Assembly: GCF_004379255.2 (NCBI RefSeq)
Contig: NC_056048.1
Location: 4,650,001 to 4,714,000 of the forward strand
Origin: Salvia splendens
Lineage: Eukaryota; Streptophyta; Magnoliopsida; Lamiales; Lamiaceae
DNA length: 64,000 bases
Reading direction: 5' to 3'
The translations under genes were made by a program, and so were the position numbers. Below, in pieces: positions 12,111-23,667 of this stretch; position 1 is the first letter of the stretch; each line of letters starts with the position of its first letter. The notes beneath the pieces are model-generated. The model did not search any database, was not told the DNA's origin, and saw nothing but the letters and a program-made list of their open reading frames with translations.

Positions 12111-12854
12111 CGTTATTGTACTGGTATTGTTTAAGCGATTTATCAGAGAAGCGCTACTTACGTCACCTACCACACCTCTCTTGTTTTCCCCTTTCAATAT
12201 AACCATTGTTTCATCATTTTTTAAAAATGTTTCTTTCATGCTTCAATCATTTAATATATGTAAGATATTTTATAATCGGATCCAATCACTGCTTTCCTCT
12301 CTGTTTGGGGAAACATAGAACAAATATCCTATTCACAATCTATATTTCCGTTTCAGTTCGAGGTGAACCAGTGCACAAAATGTTGTTTTTTCCCATTAAT
12401 ATCCATCCAAATTCATCGTGAAAGGTATGCCTCGTCCTCTTTATCGCACGCTTACACGTGAATTGTGTTTATTCCTACCTCTGTTTCAATCGTTTGGATT
12501 GTTTATTGCTGGATTAATATGTATTCATACACTCGCGATTTTGTTGTATGGATCGTTGAGTGTAACTTTTGGATCAATGCACGTTAAGATCATCAATGCC
12601 TATGATCTTTCAATCCAATTTCCCCATCTTTATTTTCCACACCAATCGTAAGGAAAAATAATTGGTTGATCAAACATAAATTAGTGGGGCGTTACTTTCT
12701 CAGAGTTTAATTTTTCTGTTTGAGAGTTAGTTTAATGATCATAAGTAAATAAATATCAATCCTCAAGAGGTGTTTAACCTTACAGGTTTATTGTGATTCA
12801 TTTTATTGTTTATGCAACAAATCTCAATTAGCAGCTGTAAGTTTCTGTATGTGT

Positions 12855-15264
12855 TGTAACGCCCGACTTTTCCCTATTCCTTTAAGTTGTTTTGGATTAC
12901 TGTCGAATCTTTTTTTTAGCCAACTATCGTTCCGTTTTATTTTGAGAGCCTATGAAATTTATTTTTTAAGAAGCCGAAATATTAAATAAAGATTCTGTAG
13001 AGATTTTCCTCCTCCATGATCTGCAAATAATTTTGAAAAAAAATAAAATAAATTAAAGTAATGAATGTCATATTAAAAAAAAGGGAAAACAGAATCATCC
13101 CACTCCCTATCCCACGTTGAAACCGTTTCCACCCATCCCACAAATCTCTCTCATATCCTTAACCCCCTTTCCCCTATATTAAATCTTCAACCATTACTTC
13201 TTCTTCTCACCCAACGTAGCTGCAAAAAAGAAAGCGAAAATCATTCTTCAACTTCTACTCAAGAAATTGGAGTCCTTTCGGCATCAAGACCCTGCCTTTT
13301 TAGCCTTGTGAACTTCACAATCCAAACTCAATTCACAGAGGTAACTTCCTACCCAGATTTGAAACATAAATTCGCATTCTGCATCCATATATCATATACG
13401 CCGCATCAATCTCCCAAACAAATAACTAATCAATAGCAATTAAGCAATCCAAAACCAATCGAACTTTACTCCCCTTGCTGCGAATCAAACTAAGAACGAA
13501 AAGAAACATACTTTGAATAAGAACCGATCTCTTCGGTTGAAAACGGGGCTGGTTAAATCGGGGCTGCAGGAGCGGCGTGTGCGTCGACGGGTGGTGCAGC
13601 TCGAACCTGCGACGGGTCGAGCGACGTTGGTGGTGTACGCGGTCGGCAGCAGCATCTCCTCCCAGCGACGGCTGCACGACCACCGGCGGCGGCACCCCTC
13701 CCCGCGGCTGGATCGAATGACTGCGCAGCAGCGGCGACAACGGACAGCAGCGACGACAGCGGCTGGCGAAGCTGGATGACCATCGTGACAGCAGCGGCCG
13801 GCGGCGGTGGATGAGGAGTCGGAGAAGCCGACGGATCTATTTTTTTTCGACGGGAGAGAGAAAGAAGAGGGAGAGAGAAGAGAGAGAACCGAGAGTGTGA
13901 ATGTGAGGGGGGAAGTACATTTTGATTTTGGGCTTTTGCTATTAATTGGATGTTTGGGCCTCTTTAATTTAAATGAGATGTTTTGATTAGTTGGGCTTCA
14001 TTAGTTGACATGGGTAAATTATTAAAGATGGGCTCCATTTAATTGTGGGGCTTTAATTTGTAGTTGGAGATATAAGGTGGGGAAATAATTAAACTTGAGG
14101 CTTTTAATTAAATCTTTGGGCCGATAATTAATAGTGGCGAATTATTTAATTAATTCCGGAATATTTCAACGAATGAATAATTATATCCTAAGTCCGAAAT
14201 AAATACAGCTCGAGGGAAAAATGCTTGCGATAATTTAATTACTTTTATTAATTTTGGGGATTTTAATTCGATATCAAGGGGGAAATTACGAGGATCCATC
14301 GGAGCGATTATTGGCGTAAGCGGCCGAATAAGCGAAAAATTGAGAGAACAAGATAAAAGACTTCAAGTAGAGTGCATGCATTTTATTGATTTAATTGGAA
14401 AGTATGTTGATATATGTATTATATAAATTGTTAAAGGTGAATCATCGCAAGGGAATCGTGATCGCAAGGGAAAGAACGTAATTTCAAATTAAGCACTCGA
14501 GGTGGGCTTTCTTTTTAAATAAGGGCCATGCCCAAAGTATATTTTTATGTGAAAATGATATGAATATTTGTCATGTCTTGTTTTGTTTTATTCTATGGAA
14601 CCTATCTGATGTGGCTTTTGCCATCAATGGATAATCGAATTCGGGTCTGTCTAGGGAGTGAGTCCCTATTCAGGCTAGTGTACACCTATGGAGATCGTGA
14701 GCCGTCTTTTGGGTCGGCCGGTCTAGTGACTTGGAATGTGGCCACGTTCCTTGTCATCAATGGATCAGATATGGTAGACATCTATGGGAAAATGGTTGAT
14801 CAACCGAAATTTACGATGGAAATGATCTTAGTGTCTTGGGCGATTTCTAAAGTTAAAACCCCAAGGTCACTCAATGGTGGCATGATAAATACTTTTTATA
14901 AAATGATTTCGGCATGAGTCCACTGAGTGCATCAAGTACTCAGCCCTGCTTTTCTTTTAAAAATTGCAGGTTGAGCGTGACGGGTGCGGTGGGTGTTGAG
15001 CAAGACCGTTGAAGAAATTAAGTGTTTAGAATGTGTCATGTCTTCACACGTGGCATATTCCTTCTCTCAAATGCTTCCGCTAAGTAGTTGTCCTTCTTTT
15101 GAGTTCTTGTATTGTTGAGATACTCTGATTTTATTCGAGCTATTCCCATTTGTTTCGAGCTATGGTCGAGTTGTGTCGTTTTCCCCCTTTCTTCCCCGCT
15201 TCTTTAATCCTCCCCTAGTCGCGATCAACCGTGTTTTCTATCCTTAGAAAATATGGGCGTGACA
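12855..15264 (+). repeat. LTR 1 of array
   Basis: 2410 bp and left-most. It carries private variants (cctatgaaatt near the 5' end, aatatgggcg near the 3' end). Layout shared by all copies: TATA-like 'cctatattaaat' near 13177, a GC-rich block at about 13555-13825, and an AT-rich middle. A palindrome-rich segment at 14600-14945 is open for 114 codons (14573-14917). The open frames are not considered genes: the related solo LTR has stops there. Confidence 0.95.
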
Positions 15265-16462
15265 AAGTGGTATCAGAGCAATTTTTCTTTCCGCTCTGGA
15301 CCCGAGAGTCTTTTTCAGTCTTAGTCTAGACTTGTTTCGCTAGACTAAAATAATAGTGATAATAATAATGATAATAATAATTATGCATTGAAGGCTCAAC
15401 ATCCCGCTTCGCCACGCTCAATCAAGAAAGAGGTAATTAATTTTATGAAAATTTTTTATGAGAAAGTTTTCAGGAAAGAAGAAGAGAAGCTATGGTTAGG
15501 AAAAACAAAGTATGTTTTACAATGGGATATATGAGCTATGGACATGGTTATGAAAACAAAGTTTGTTTTACAATGGGATAAAAGAGCTATGGTTATGAAA
15601 ACAAAGTATGTTTTACAATGGGATAGCAGAGCTATGGTTATGAAAATAAGTATGTTTTACATTGAGATAGATGAGCTTGGCTTATATAAAAAAATATATG
15701 TGTGTGTTTCGCGATATGTTATGCAATGGGGTGACTTGTCTTTTATGAAAAGATTTGATCAATGGAAAATGCTGTGTTTATGAATTGTTCGAAAATTTTT
15801 GAGTTTCGAGAAAATTAGTTTTAACTTTTTCGTTTGGAAAATTGAGCTATGGAAGTATGATGATATTTATGTTATGAGGTGCAAAGTATGATGCGTTATT
15901 CTATGGAGTGTTTTATACGATGGATGAAAGTTTATGCGAAAGTATATTTTAGTTTTGAGTCGAAACTTTTACTTTAAAAGTGAGATGTGGCAATTTTAGG
16001 AAAGTGTGAAAGAGTTTGAAGAAAGCTTTTGTGTCAAAATTTTATGAATGCAAATGTGAAGTGCGAAAGTGTTTAGCTATGAGATGTGAAAATGTTGTGT
16101 GTTTATCTTGTGGTATATATGACGTTAATTGTGGTAGATGTTGAGATGTGAGATGATGAAGTATGTTGCGAACATAGAGTGCTTATGTTGTAGACTAGAT
16201 TGTGTATGCGCGAACCGTAGTTTTAAGTTGAAATAATCTATCACTTTCCCGAGTGACGAATACGAATGAGAATCTGAAAGTTGGGGTGAACCCCTAATTT
16301 GTCAAGGCACGACGAGACAAGGAGATCGAGAGTGCGAATGGAGGCCGGTGGACCATGAAACTTTTTCTTGGAATTGCGTGAAACTTTGGAGCAAGCTAGG
16401 TGCGAACCATTCAAAGGACGTAAGCAAATTTCGGGATGAAATTTTTGTTAAGATGGGTAGAT
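15265..16462 (+). repeat. internal domain 1 of array
   Basis: PBS TGGTATCAGAGCA at 15268-15280, three bases after the LTR. An ATA/GATAAT-rich stretch follows, then about four imperfect 42-bp repeats at 15494-15665 (core gagctatggttatgaaaac) that create an 81-codon open frame without family resemblance. The rest resembles a gypsy 3' untranslated region, ending in the polypurine tract. No retroviral domains. Confidence 0.9.
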
Positions 16463-18871
16463 TGTAACGCCCGACTTTTCCCTATTCCTTTAAGTTGTTT
16501 TGGATTACTGTCGAATCTTTTTTTTAGCCAACTATCGTTCCGTTTTATTTTGAGAGCCTATGGAATTTATTTTTTAAGAAGCCGAAATATTAAATAAAGA
16601 TTCTGTAGAGATTTTCCTCCTCCATGATCTGCAAATAATTTTGAAAAAAAATAAAATAAATTAAAGTAATGAATGTCATATTAAAAAAAAGGGAAAACAG
16701 AATCATCCCACTCCCTATCCCACGTTGAAACCGTTTCCACCCATCCCACAAATCTCTCTCATATCCTTAACCCCCTTTCCCCTATATTAAATCTTCAACC
16801 ATTACTTCTTCTTCTCACCCAACGTAGCTGCAAAAAAGAAAGCGAAAATCATTCTTCAACTTCTACTCAAGAAATTGGAGTCCTTTCGGCATCAAGACCC
16901 TGCCTTTTTAGCCTTGTGAACTTCACAATCCAAACTCAATTCACAGAGGTAACTTCCTACCCAGATTTGAAACATAAATTCGCATTCTGCATCCATATAT
17001 CATATACGCCGCATCAATCTCCCAAACAAATAACTAATCAATAGCAATTAAGCAATCCAAAACCAATCGAACTTTACTCCCCTTGCTGCGAATCAAACTA
17101 AGAACGAAAAGAAACATACTTTGAATAAGAACCGATCTCTTCGGTTGAAAACGGGGCTGGTTAAATCGGGGCTGCAGGAGCGGCGTGTGCGTCGACGGGT
17201 GGTGCAGCTCGAACCTGCGACGGGTCGAGCGACGTTGGTGGTGTACGCGGTCGGCAGCAGCATCTCCTCCCAGCGACGGCTGCACGACCACCGGCGGCGG
17301 CACCCCTCCCCGCGGCTGGATCGAATGACTGCGCAGCAGCGGCGACAACGGACAGCAGCGACGACAGCGGCTGGCGAAGCTGGATGACCATCGTGACAGC
17401 AGCGGCCGGCGGCGGTGGATGAGGAGTCGGAGAAGCCGACGGATCTATTTTTTTTCGACGGGAGAGAGAAAGAAGAGGGAGAGAGAAGAGAGAGAACCGA
17501 GAGTGTGAATGTGAGGGGGGAAGTACATTTTGATTTTGGGCTTTTGCTATTAATTGGATGTTTGGGCCTCTTTAATTTAAATGAGATGTTTTGATTAGTT
17601 GGGCTTCATTAGTTGACATGGGTAAATTATTAAAGATGGGCTCCATTTAATTGTGGGGCTTTAATTTGTAGTTGGAGATATAAGGTGGGGAAATAATTAA
17701 ACTTGAGGCTTTTAATTAAATCTTTGGGCCGATAATTAATAGTGGCGAATTATTTAATTAATTCCGGAATATTTCAACGAATGAATAATTATATCCTAAG
17801 TCCGAAATAAATACAGCTCGAGGGAAAAATGCTTGCGATAATTTAATTACTTTTATTAATTTTGGGGATTTTAATTCGATATCAAGGGGGAAATTACGAG
17901 GATCCATCGGAGCGATTATTGGCGTAAGCGGCCGAATAAGCGAAAAATTGAGAGAACAAGATAAAAGACTTCAAGTAGAGTGCATGCATTTTATTGATTT
18001 AATTGGAAAGTATGTTGATATATGTATTATATAAATTGTTAAAGGTGAATCATCGCAAGGGAATCGTGATCGCAAGGGAAAGAACGTAATTTCAAATTAA
18101 GCACTCGAGGTGGGCTTTCTTTTTAAATAAGGGCCATGCCCAAAGTATATTTTTATGTGAAAATGATATGAATATTTGTCATGTCTTGTTTTGTTTTATT
18201 CTATGGAACCTATCTGATGTGGCTTTTGCCATCAATGGATAATCGAATTCGGGTCTGTCTAGGGAGTGAGTCCCTATTCAGGCTAGTGTACACCTATGGA
18301 GATCGTGAGCCGTCTTTTGGGTCGGCCGGTCTAGTGACTTGGAATGTGTCCACGTTCCTTGTCATCAATGGATCAGATATGGTAGACATCTATGGGAAAA
18401 TGGTTGATCAACCGAAATTTACGATGGAAATGATCTTAGTGTCTTGGGCGATTTCTAAAGTTAAAACCCCAAGGTCACTCAATGGTGGCATGATAAATAC
18501 TTTTTATAAAATGATTTCGGCATGAGTCCACTGAGTGCATCAAGTACTCAGCCCTGCTTTTCTTTTAAAAATTGCAGGTTGAGCGTGACGGGTGCGGTGG
18601 GTGTTGAGCAAGACCGTTGAAGAAATTAAGTGTTTAGAATGTGTCATGTCTTCACACGTGGCATATTCCTTCTCTCAAATGCTTCCGCTAAGTAGTTGTC
18701 CTTCTTTTGAGTTCTTGTATTGTTGAGATACTCTGATTTTATTCGAGCTATTCCCATTTGTTTCGAGCTATGGTCGAGTTGTGTCGTTTTCCCCTTTCTT
18801 CCCCGCTTCTTTAATCCTCCCCTAGTCGCGATCAACCGTGTTTTCTATCCTTAGAAAATGCGGGCGTGACA
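16463..18871 (+). repeat. LTR 2 of array
   Basis: 2409 bp. It differs from most copies by gtgtccacg in place of gtggccacg in the central palindrome (about 18347), a variant shared only with LTR 4. Confidence 0.95.
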
Positions 18872-20060
18872 AAGTGGTATCAGAGCAATTTTTCTTTCCG
18901 CTCTGGACCCGAGAGTCTTTTTCAGTCTTAGTCTAGACTTGTTTCGCTAGACTAAAATAATAGTGATAATAATAATGATAATAATAATTATGCATTGAAG
19001 GCTCAACATCCCGCTTCGCCACGCTCAATCAAGAAAGAGGTAATTAATTTTATGAAAATTTTTTATGAGAAAGTTTTCAGGAAAGAAGAAGAGAAGCTAT
19101 GGTTAGGAAAAACAAAGTATGTTTTACAATGGGATATATGAGCTATGGACATGGTTATGAAAACAAAGTTTGTTTTACAATGGGATAAAAGAGCTATGGT
19201 TATGAAAACAAAGTATGTTTTACAATGGGATAGCAGAGCTATGGTTATGAAAATAAGTATGTTTTACATTGAGATAGATGAGCTTGGCTTATATAAAAAA
19301 ATATATGTGTGTGTTTCGCGATATGTTATGCAATGGGGTGACTTGTCTTTTATGAAAAGATTTGATCAATGGAAAATGTTGTGCTTATTAATTGTTCGAA
19401 AATTTTTGAGTTTCGAGAAAAATAGTTTTAACTTTTTTCGTTGGAAAATTGAGCTATGGAAGTGTGATGTTATGAGGTGCAAAGTATGATGCGTTATTCT
19501 ATGGAGTGTTTTATACGATGGATGAAAGTTTATGCGAAAGTATATTTTAGTTTTGAGTCGAAACTTTTACTTTAAAAGTGAGATGTGGCAATTTTAGGAA
19601 AGTGTGAAAGAGTTTGAAGAAAGCTTTTGTGTCAAAATTTTATGAATGCAAATGTGAAGTGCGAAAGTGTTTAGCTATGAGATGTGAAAATGTTGTGTGT
19701 TTATCTTGTGGTATATATGACGTTAATTGTGGTAGATGTTGAGATGTGAGATGATGAAGTATGTTGCGAACATAGAGTGCTTATGTTGTAGACTAGATTG
19801 TGTATGCGCGAACCGTAGTTTTAAGTTGAAATAATCTATCACTTTCCCGAGTGACGAATACGAATGAGAATCTGAAAGTTGGGGTGAACCCCTAATTTGT
19901 CAAGGCACGACGAGACAAGGAGATCGAGAGTGCGAATGGAGGCCGGTGGACCATGAAACTTTTTCTTGGAATTGCGTGAAACTTTGGAGCAAGCTAGGTG
20001 CGAACCATTCAAAGGACGTAAGCAAATTTCGGGACGAAATTTTTGTTAAGATGGGTAGAT
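18872..20060 (+). repeat. internal domain 2 of array
   Basis: 1189 bp, the shortest internal domain. A 9-bp loss near 19465 (lacking 'atgatattt') and small local changes near 19378-19440 explain the 3598-bp period. It carries 'gggacgaaat' before the polypurine tract, like domains 5 and 6. Confidence 0.9.
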
Positions 20061-22469
20061 TGTAACGCCCGACTTTTCCCTATTCCTTTAAGTTGTTTTG
20101 GATTACTGTCGAATCTTTTTTTTAGCCAACTATCGTTCCGTTTTATTTTGAGAGCCTATGGAATTTATTTTTTAAGAAGCCGAAATATTAAATAAAGATT
20201 CTGTAGAGATTTTCCTCCTCCATGATCTGCAAATAATTTTGAAAAAAAATAAAATAAATTAAAGTAATGAATGTCATATTAAAAAAAAGGGAAAACAGAA
20301 TCATCCCACTCCCTATCCCACGTTGAAACCGTTTCCACCCATCCCACAAATCTCTCTCATATCCTTAACCCCCTTTCCCCTATATTAAATCTTCAACCAT
20401 TACTTCTTCTTCTCACCCAACGTAGCTGCAAAAAAGAAAGCGAAAATCATTCTTCAACTTCTACTCAAGAAATTGGAGTCCTTTCGGCATCAAGACCCTG
20501 CCTTTTTAGCCTTGTGAACTTCACAATCCAAACTCAATTCACAGAGGTAACTTCCTACCCAGATTTGAAACATAAATTCGCATTCTGCATCCATATATCA
20601 TATACGCCGCATCAATCTCCCAAACAAATAACTAATCAATAGCAATTAAGCAATCCAAAACCAATCGAACTTTACTCCCCTTGCTGCGAATCAAACTAAG
20701 AACGAAAAGAAACATACTTTGAATAAGAACCGATCTCTTCGGTTGAAAACGGGGCTGGTTAAATCGGGGCTGCAGGAGCGGCGTGTGCGTCGACGGGTGG
20801 TGCAGCTCGAACCTGCGACGGGTCGAGCGACGTTGGTGGTGTACGCGGTCGGCAGCAGCATCTCCTCCCAGCGACGGCTGCACGACCACCGGCGGCGGCA
20901 CCCCTCCCCGCGGCTGGATCGAATGACTGCGCAGCAGCGGCGACAACGGACAGCAGCGACGACAGCGGCTGGCGAAGCTGGATGACCATCGTGACAGCAG
21001 CGGCCGGCGGCGGTGGATGAGGAGTCGGAGAAGCCGACGGATCTATTTTTTTTCGACGGGAGAGAGAAAGAAGAGGGAGAGAGAAGAGAGAGAACCGAGA
21101 GTGTGAATGTGAGGGGGGAAGTACATTTTGATTTTGGGCTTTTGCTATTAATTGGATGTTTGGGCCTCTTTAATTTAAATGAGATGTTTTGATTAGTTGG
21201 GCTTCATTAGTTGACATGGGTAAATTATTAAAGATGGGCTCCATTTAATTGTGGGGCTTTAATTTGTAGTTGGAGATATAAGGTGGGGAAATAATTAAAC
21301 TTGAGGCTTTTAATTAAATCTTTGGGCCGATAATTAATAGTGGCGAATTATTTAATTAATTCCGGAATATTTCAACGAATGAATAATTATATCCTAAGTC
21401 CGAAATAAATACAGCTCGAGGGAAAAATGCTTGCGATAATTTAATTACTTTTATTAATTTTGGGGATTTTAATTCGATATCAAGGGGGAAATTACGAGGA
21501 TCCATCGGAGCGATTATTGGCGTAAGCGGCCGAATAAGCGAAAAATTGAGAGAACAAGATAAAAGACTTCAAGTAGAGTGCATGCATTTTATTGATTTAA
21601 TTGGAAAGTATGTTGATATATGTATTATATAAATTGTTAAAGGTGAATCATCGCAAGGGAATCGTGATCGCAAGGGAAAGAACGTAATTTCAAATTAAGC
21701 ACTCGAGGTGGGCTTTCTTTTTAAATAAGGGCCATGCCCAAAGTATATTTTTATGTGAAAATGATATGAATATTTGTCATGTCTTGTTTTGTTTTATTCT
21801 ATGGAACCTATCTGATGTGGCTTTTGCCATCAATGGATAATCGAATTCGGGTCTGTCTAGGGAGTGAGTCCCTATTCAGGCTAGTGTACACCTATGGAGA
21901 TCGTGAGCCGTCTTTTGGGTCGGCCGGTCTAGTGACTTGGAATGTGGCCACGTTCCTTGTCATCAATGGATCAGATATGGTAGACATCTATGGGAAAATG
22001 GTTGATCAACCGAAATTTACGATGGAAATGATCTTAGTGTCTTGGGCGATTTCTAAAGTTAAAACCCCAAGGTCACTCAATGGTGGCATGATAAATACTT
22101 TTTATAAAATGTTTTCGGCATGAGTCCACTGAGTGCATCAAGTACTCAGCCCTGCTTTTCTTTTAAAAATTGCAGGTTGAGCGTGACGGGTGCGGTGGGT
22201 GTTGAGCAAGACCGTTGAAGAAATTAAGTGTTTAGAATGTGTCATGTCTTCACACGTGGCATATTCCTTCTCTCAAATGCTTCCGCTAAGTAGTTGTCCT
22301 TCTTTTGAGTTCTTGTATTGTTGAGATACTCTGATTTTATTCGAGCTATTCCCATTTGTTTCGAGCTATGGTCGAGTTGTGTCGTTTTCCCCTTTCTTCC
22401 CCGCTTCTTTAATCCTCCCCTAGTCGCGATCAACCGTGTTTTCTATCCTTAGAAAATGCGGGCGTGACA
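20061..22469 (+). repeat. LTR 3 of array
   Basis: 2409 bp with the common form of the palindrome segment. A private A-to-T change (aaaatgttttc) lies near 22110. Confidence 0.95.
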
Positions 22470-23667
22470 AAGTGGTATCAGAGCAATTTTTCTTTCCGCT
22501 CTGGACCCGAGAGTCTTTTTCAGTCTTAGTCTAGACTTGTTTCGCTAGACTAAAATAATAGTGATAATAATAATGATAATAATAATTATGCATTGAAGGC
22601 TCAACATCCCGCTTCGCCACGCTCAATCAAGAAAGAGGTAATTAATTTTATGAAAATTTTTTATGAGAAAGTTTTCAGGAAAGAAGAAGAGAAGCTATGG
22701 TTAGGAAAAACAAAGTATGTTTTACAATGGGATATATGAGCTATGGACATGGTTATGAAAACAAAGTTTGTTTTACAATGGGATAAAAGAGCTATGGTTA
22801 TGAAAACAAAGTATGTTTTACAATGGGATAGCAGAGCTATGGTTATGAAAATAAGTATGTTTTACATTGAGATAGATGAGCTTGGCTTATATAAAAAAAT
22901 ATATGTGTGTGTTTCGCGATATGTTATGCAATGGGGTGACTTGTCTTTTATGAAAAGATTTGATCAATGGAAAATGCTGTGTTTATGAATTGTTCGAAAA
23001 TTTTTGAGTTTCGAGAAAATTAGTTTTAACTTTTTCGTTTGGAAAATTGAGCTATGGAAGTATGATGATATTTATGTTATGAGGTGCAAAGTATGATGCG
23101 TTATTCTATGGAGTGTTTTATACGATGGATGAAAGTTTATGCGAAAGTATATTTTAGTTTTGAGTCGAAACTTTTACTTTAAAAGTGAGATGTGGCAATT
23201 TTAGGAAAGTGTGAAAGAGTTTGAAGAAAGCTTTTGTGTCAAAATTTTATGAATGCAAATGTGAAGTGCGAAAGTGTTTAGCTATGAGATGTGAAAATGT
23301 TGTGTGTTTATCTTGTGGTATATATGACGTTAATTGTGGTAGATGTTGAGATGTGAGATGATGAAGTATGTTGCGAACATAGAGTGCTTATGTTGTAGAC
23401 TAGATTGTGTATGCGCGAACCGTAGTTTTAAGTTGAAATAATCTATCACTTTCCCGAGTGACGAATACGAATGAGAATCTGAAAGTTGGGGTGAACCCCT
23501 AATTTGTCAAGGCACGACGAGACAAGGAGATCGAGAGTGCGAATGGAGGCCGGTGGACCATGAAACTTTTTCTTGGAATTGCGTGAAACTTTGGAGCAAG
23601 CTAGGTGCGAACCATTCAAAGGACGTAAGCAAATTTCGGGATGAAATTTTTGTTAAGATGGGTAGAT
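22470..23667 (+). repeat. internal domain 3 of array
   Basis: 1198 bp with the PBS directly after the LTR and the same 42-bp repeat cluster. It carries 'gggatgaaat' before the polypurine tract, like domains 1 and 4. Confidence 0.9.

Noticed and set aside
13426..13783. Overlapping open frames of 76-104 codons on both strands, repeated in every LTR
   Set aside because: They overlie one GC-rich non-coding LTR block, are mutually overlapping, and lack any protein-family resemblance.
14573..14917. 114-codon frame conserved in all seven LTRs as a possible gene
   Set aside because: The copies are near-identical by descent, and the homologous part of the solo LTR (about 57610-57960) has stops and indels while keeping the hairpins, so selection looks structural and not coding.
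15268..15280. tRNA gene
   Set aside because: The TGGTATCAGAGC motif is only the primer-binding site; no cloverleaf surrounds it.
18644..18835. 63-codon minus-strand frame repeated in LTRs 2-7
   Set aside because: It lies at the LTR 3' end opposite AT-rich sequence; LTR 1 lacks it because of a one-base difference. No support for expression.
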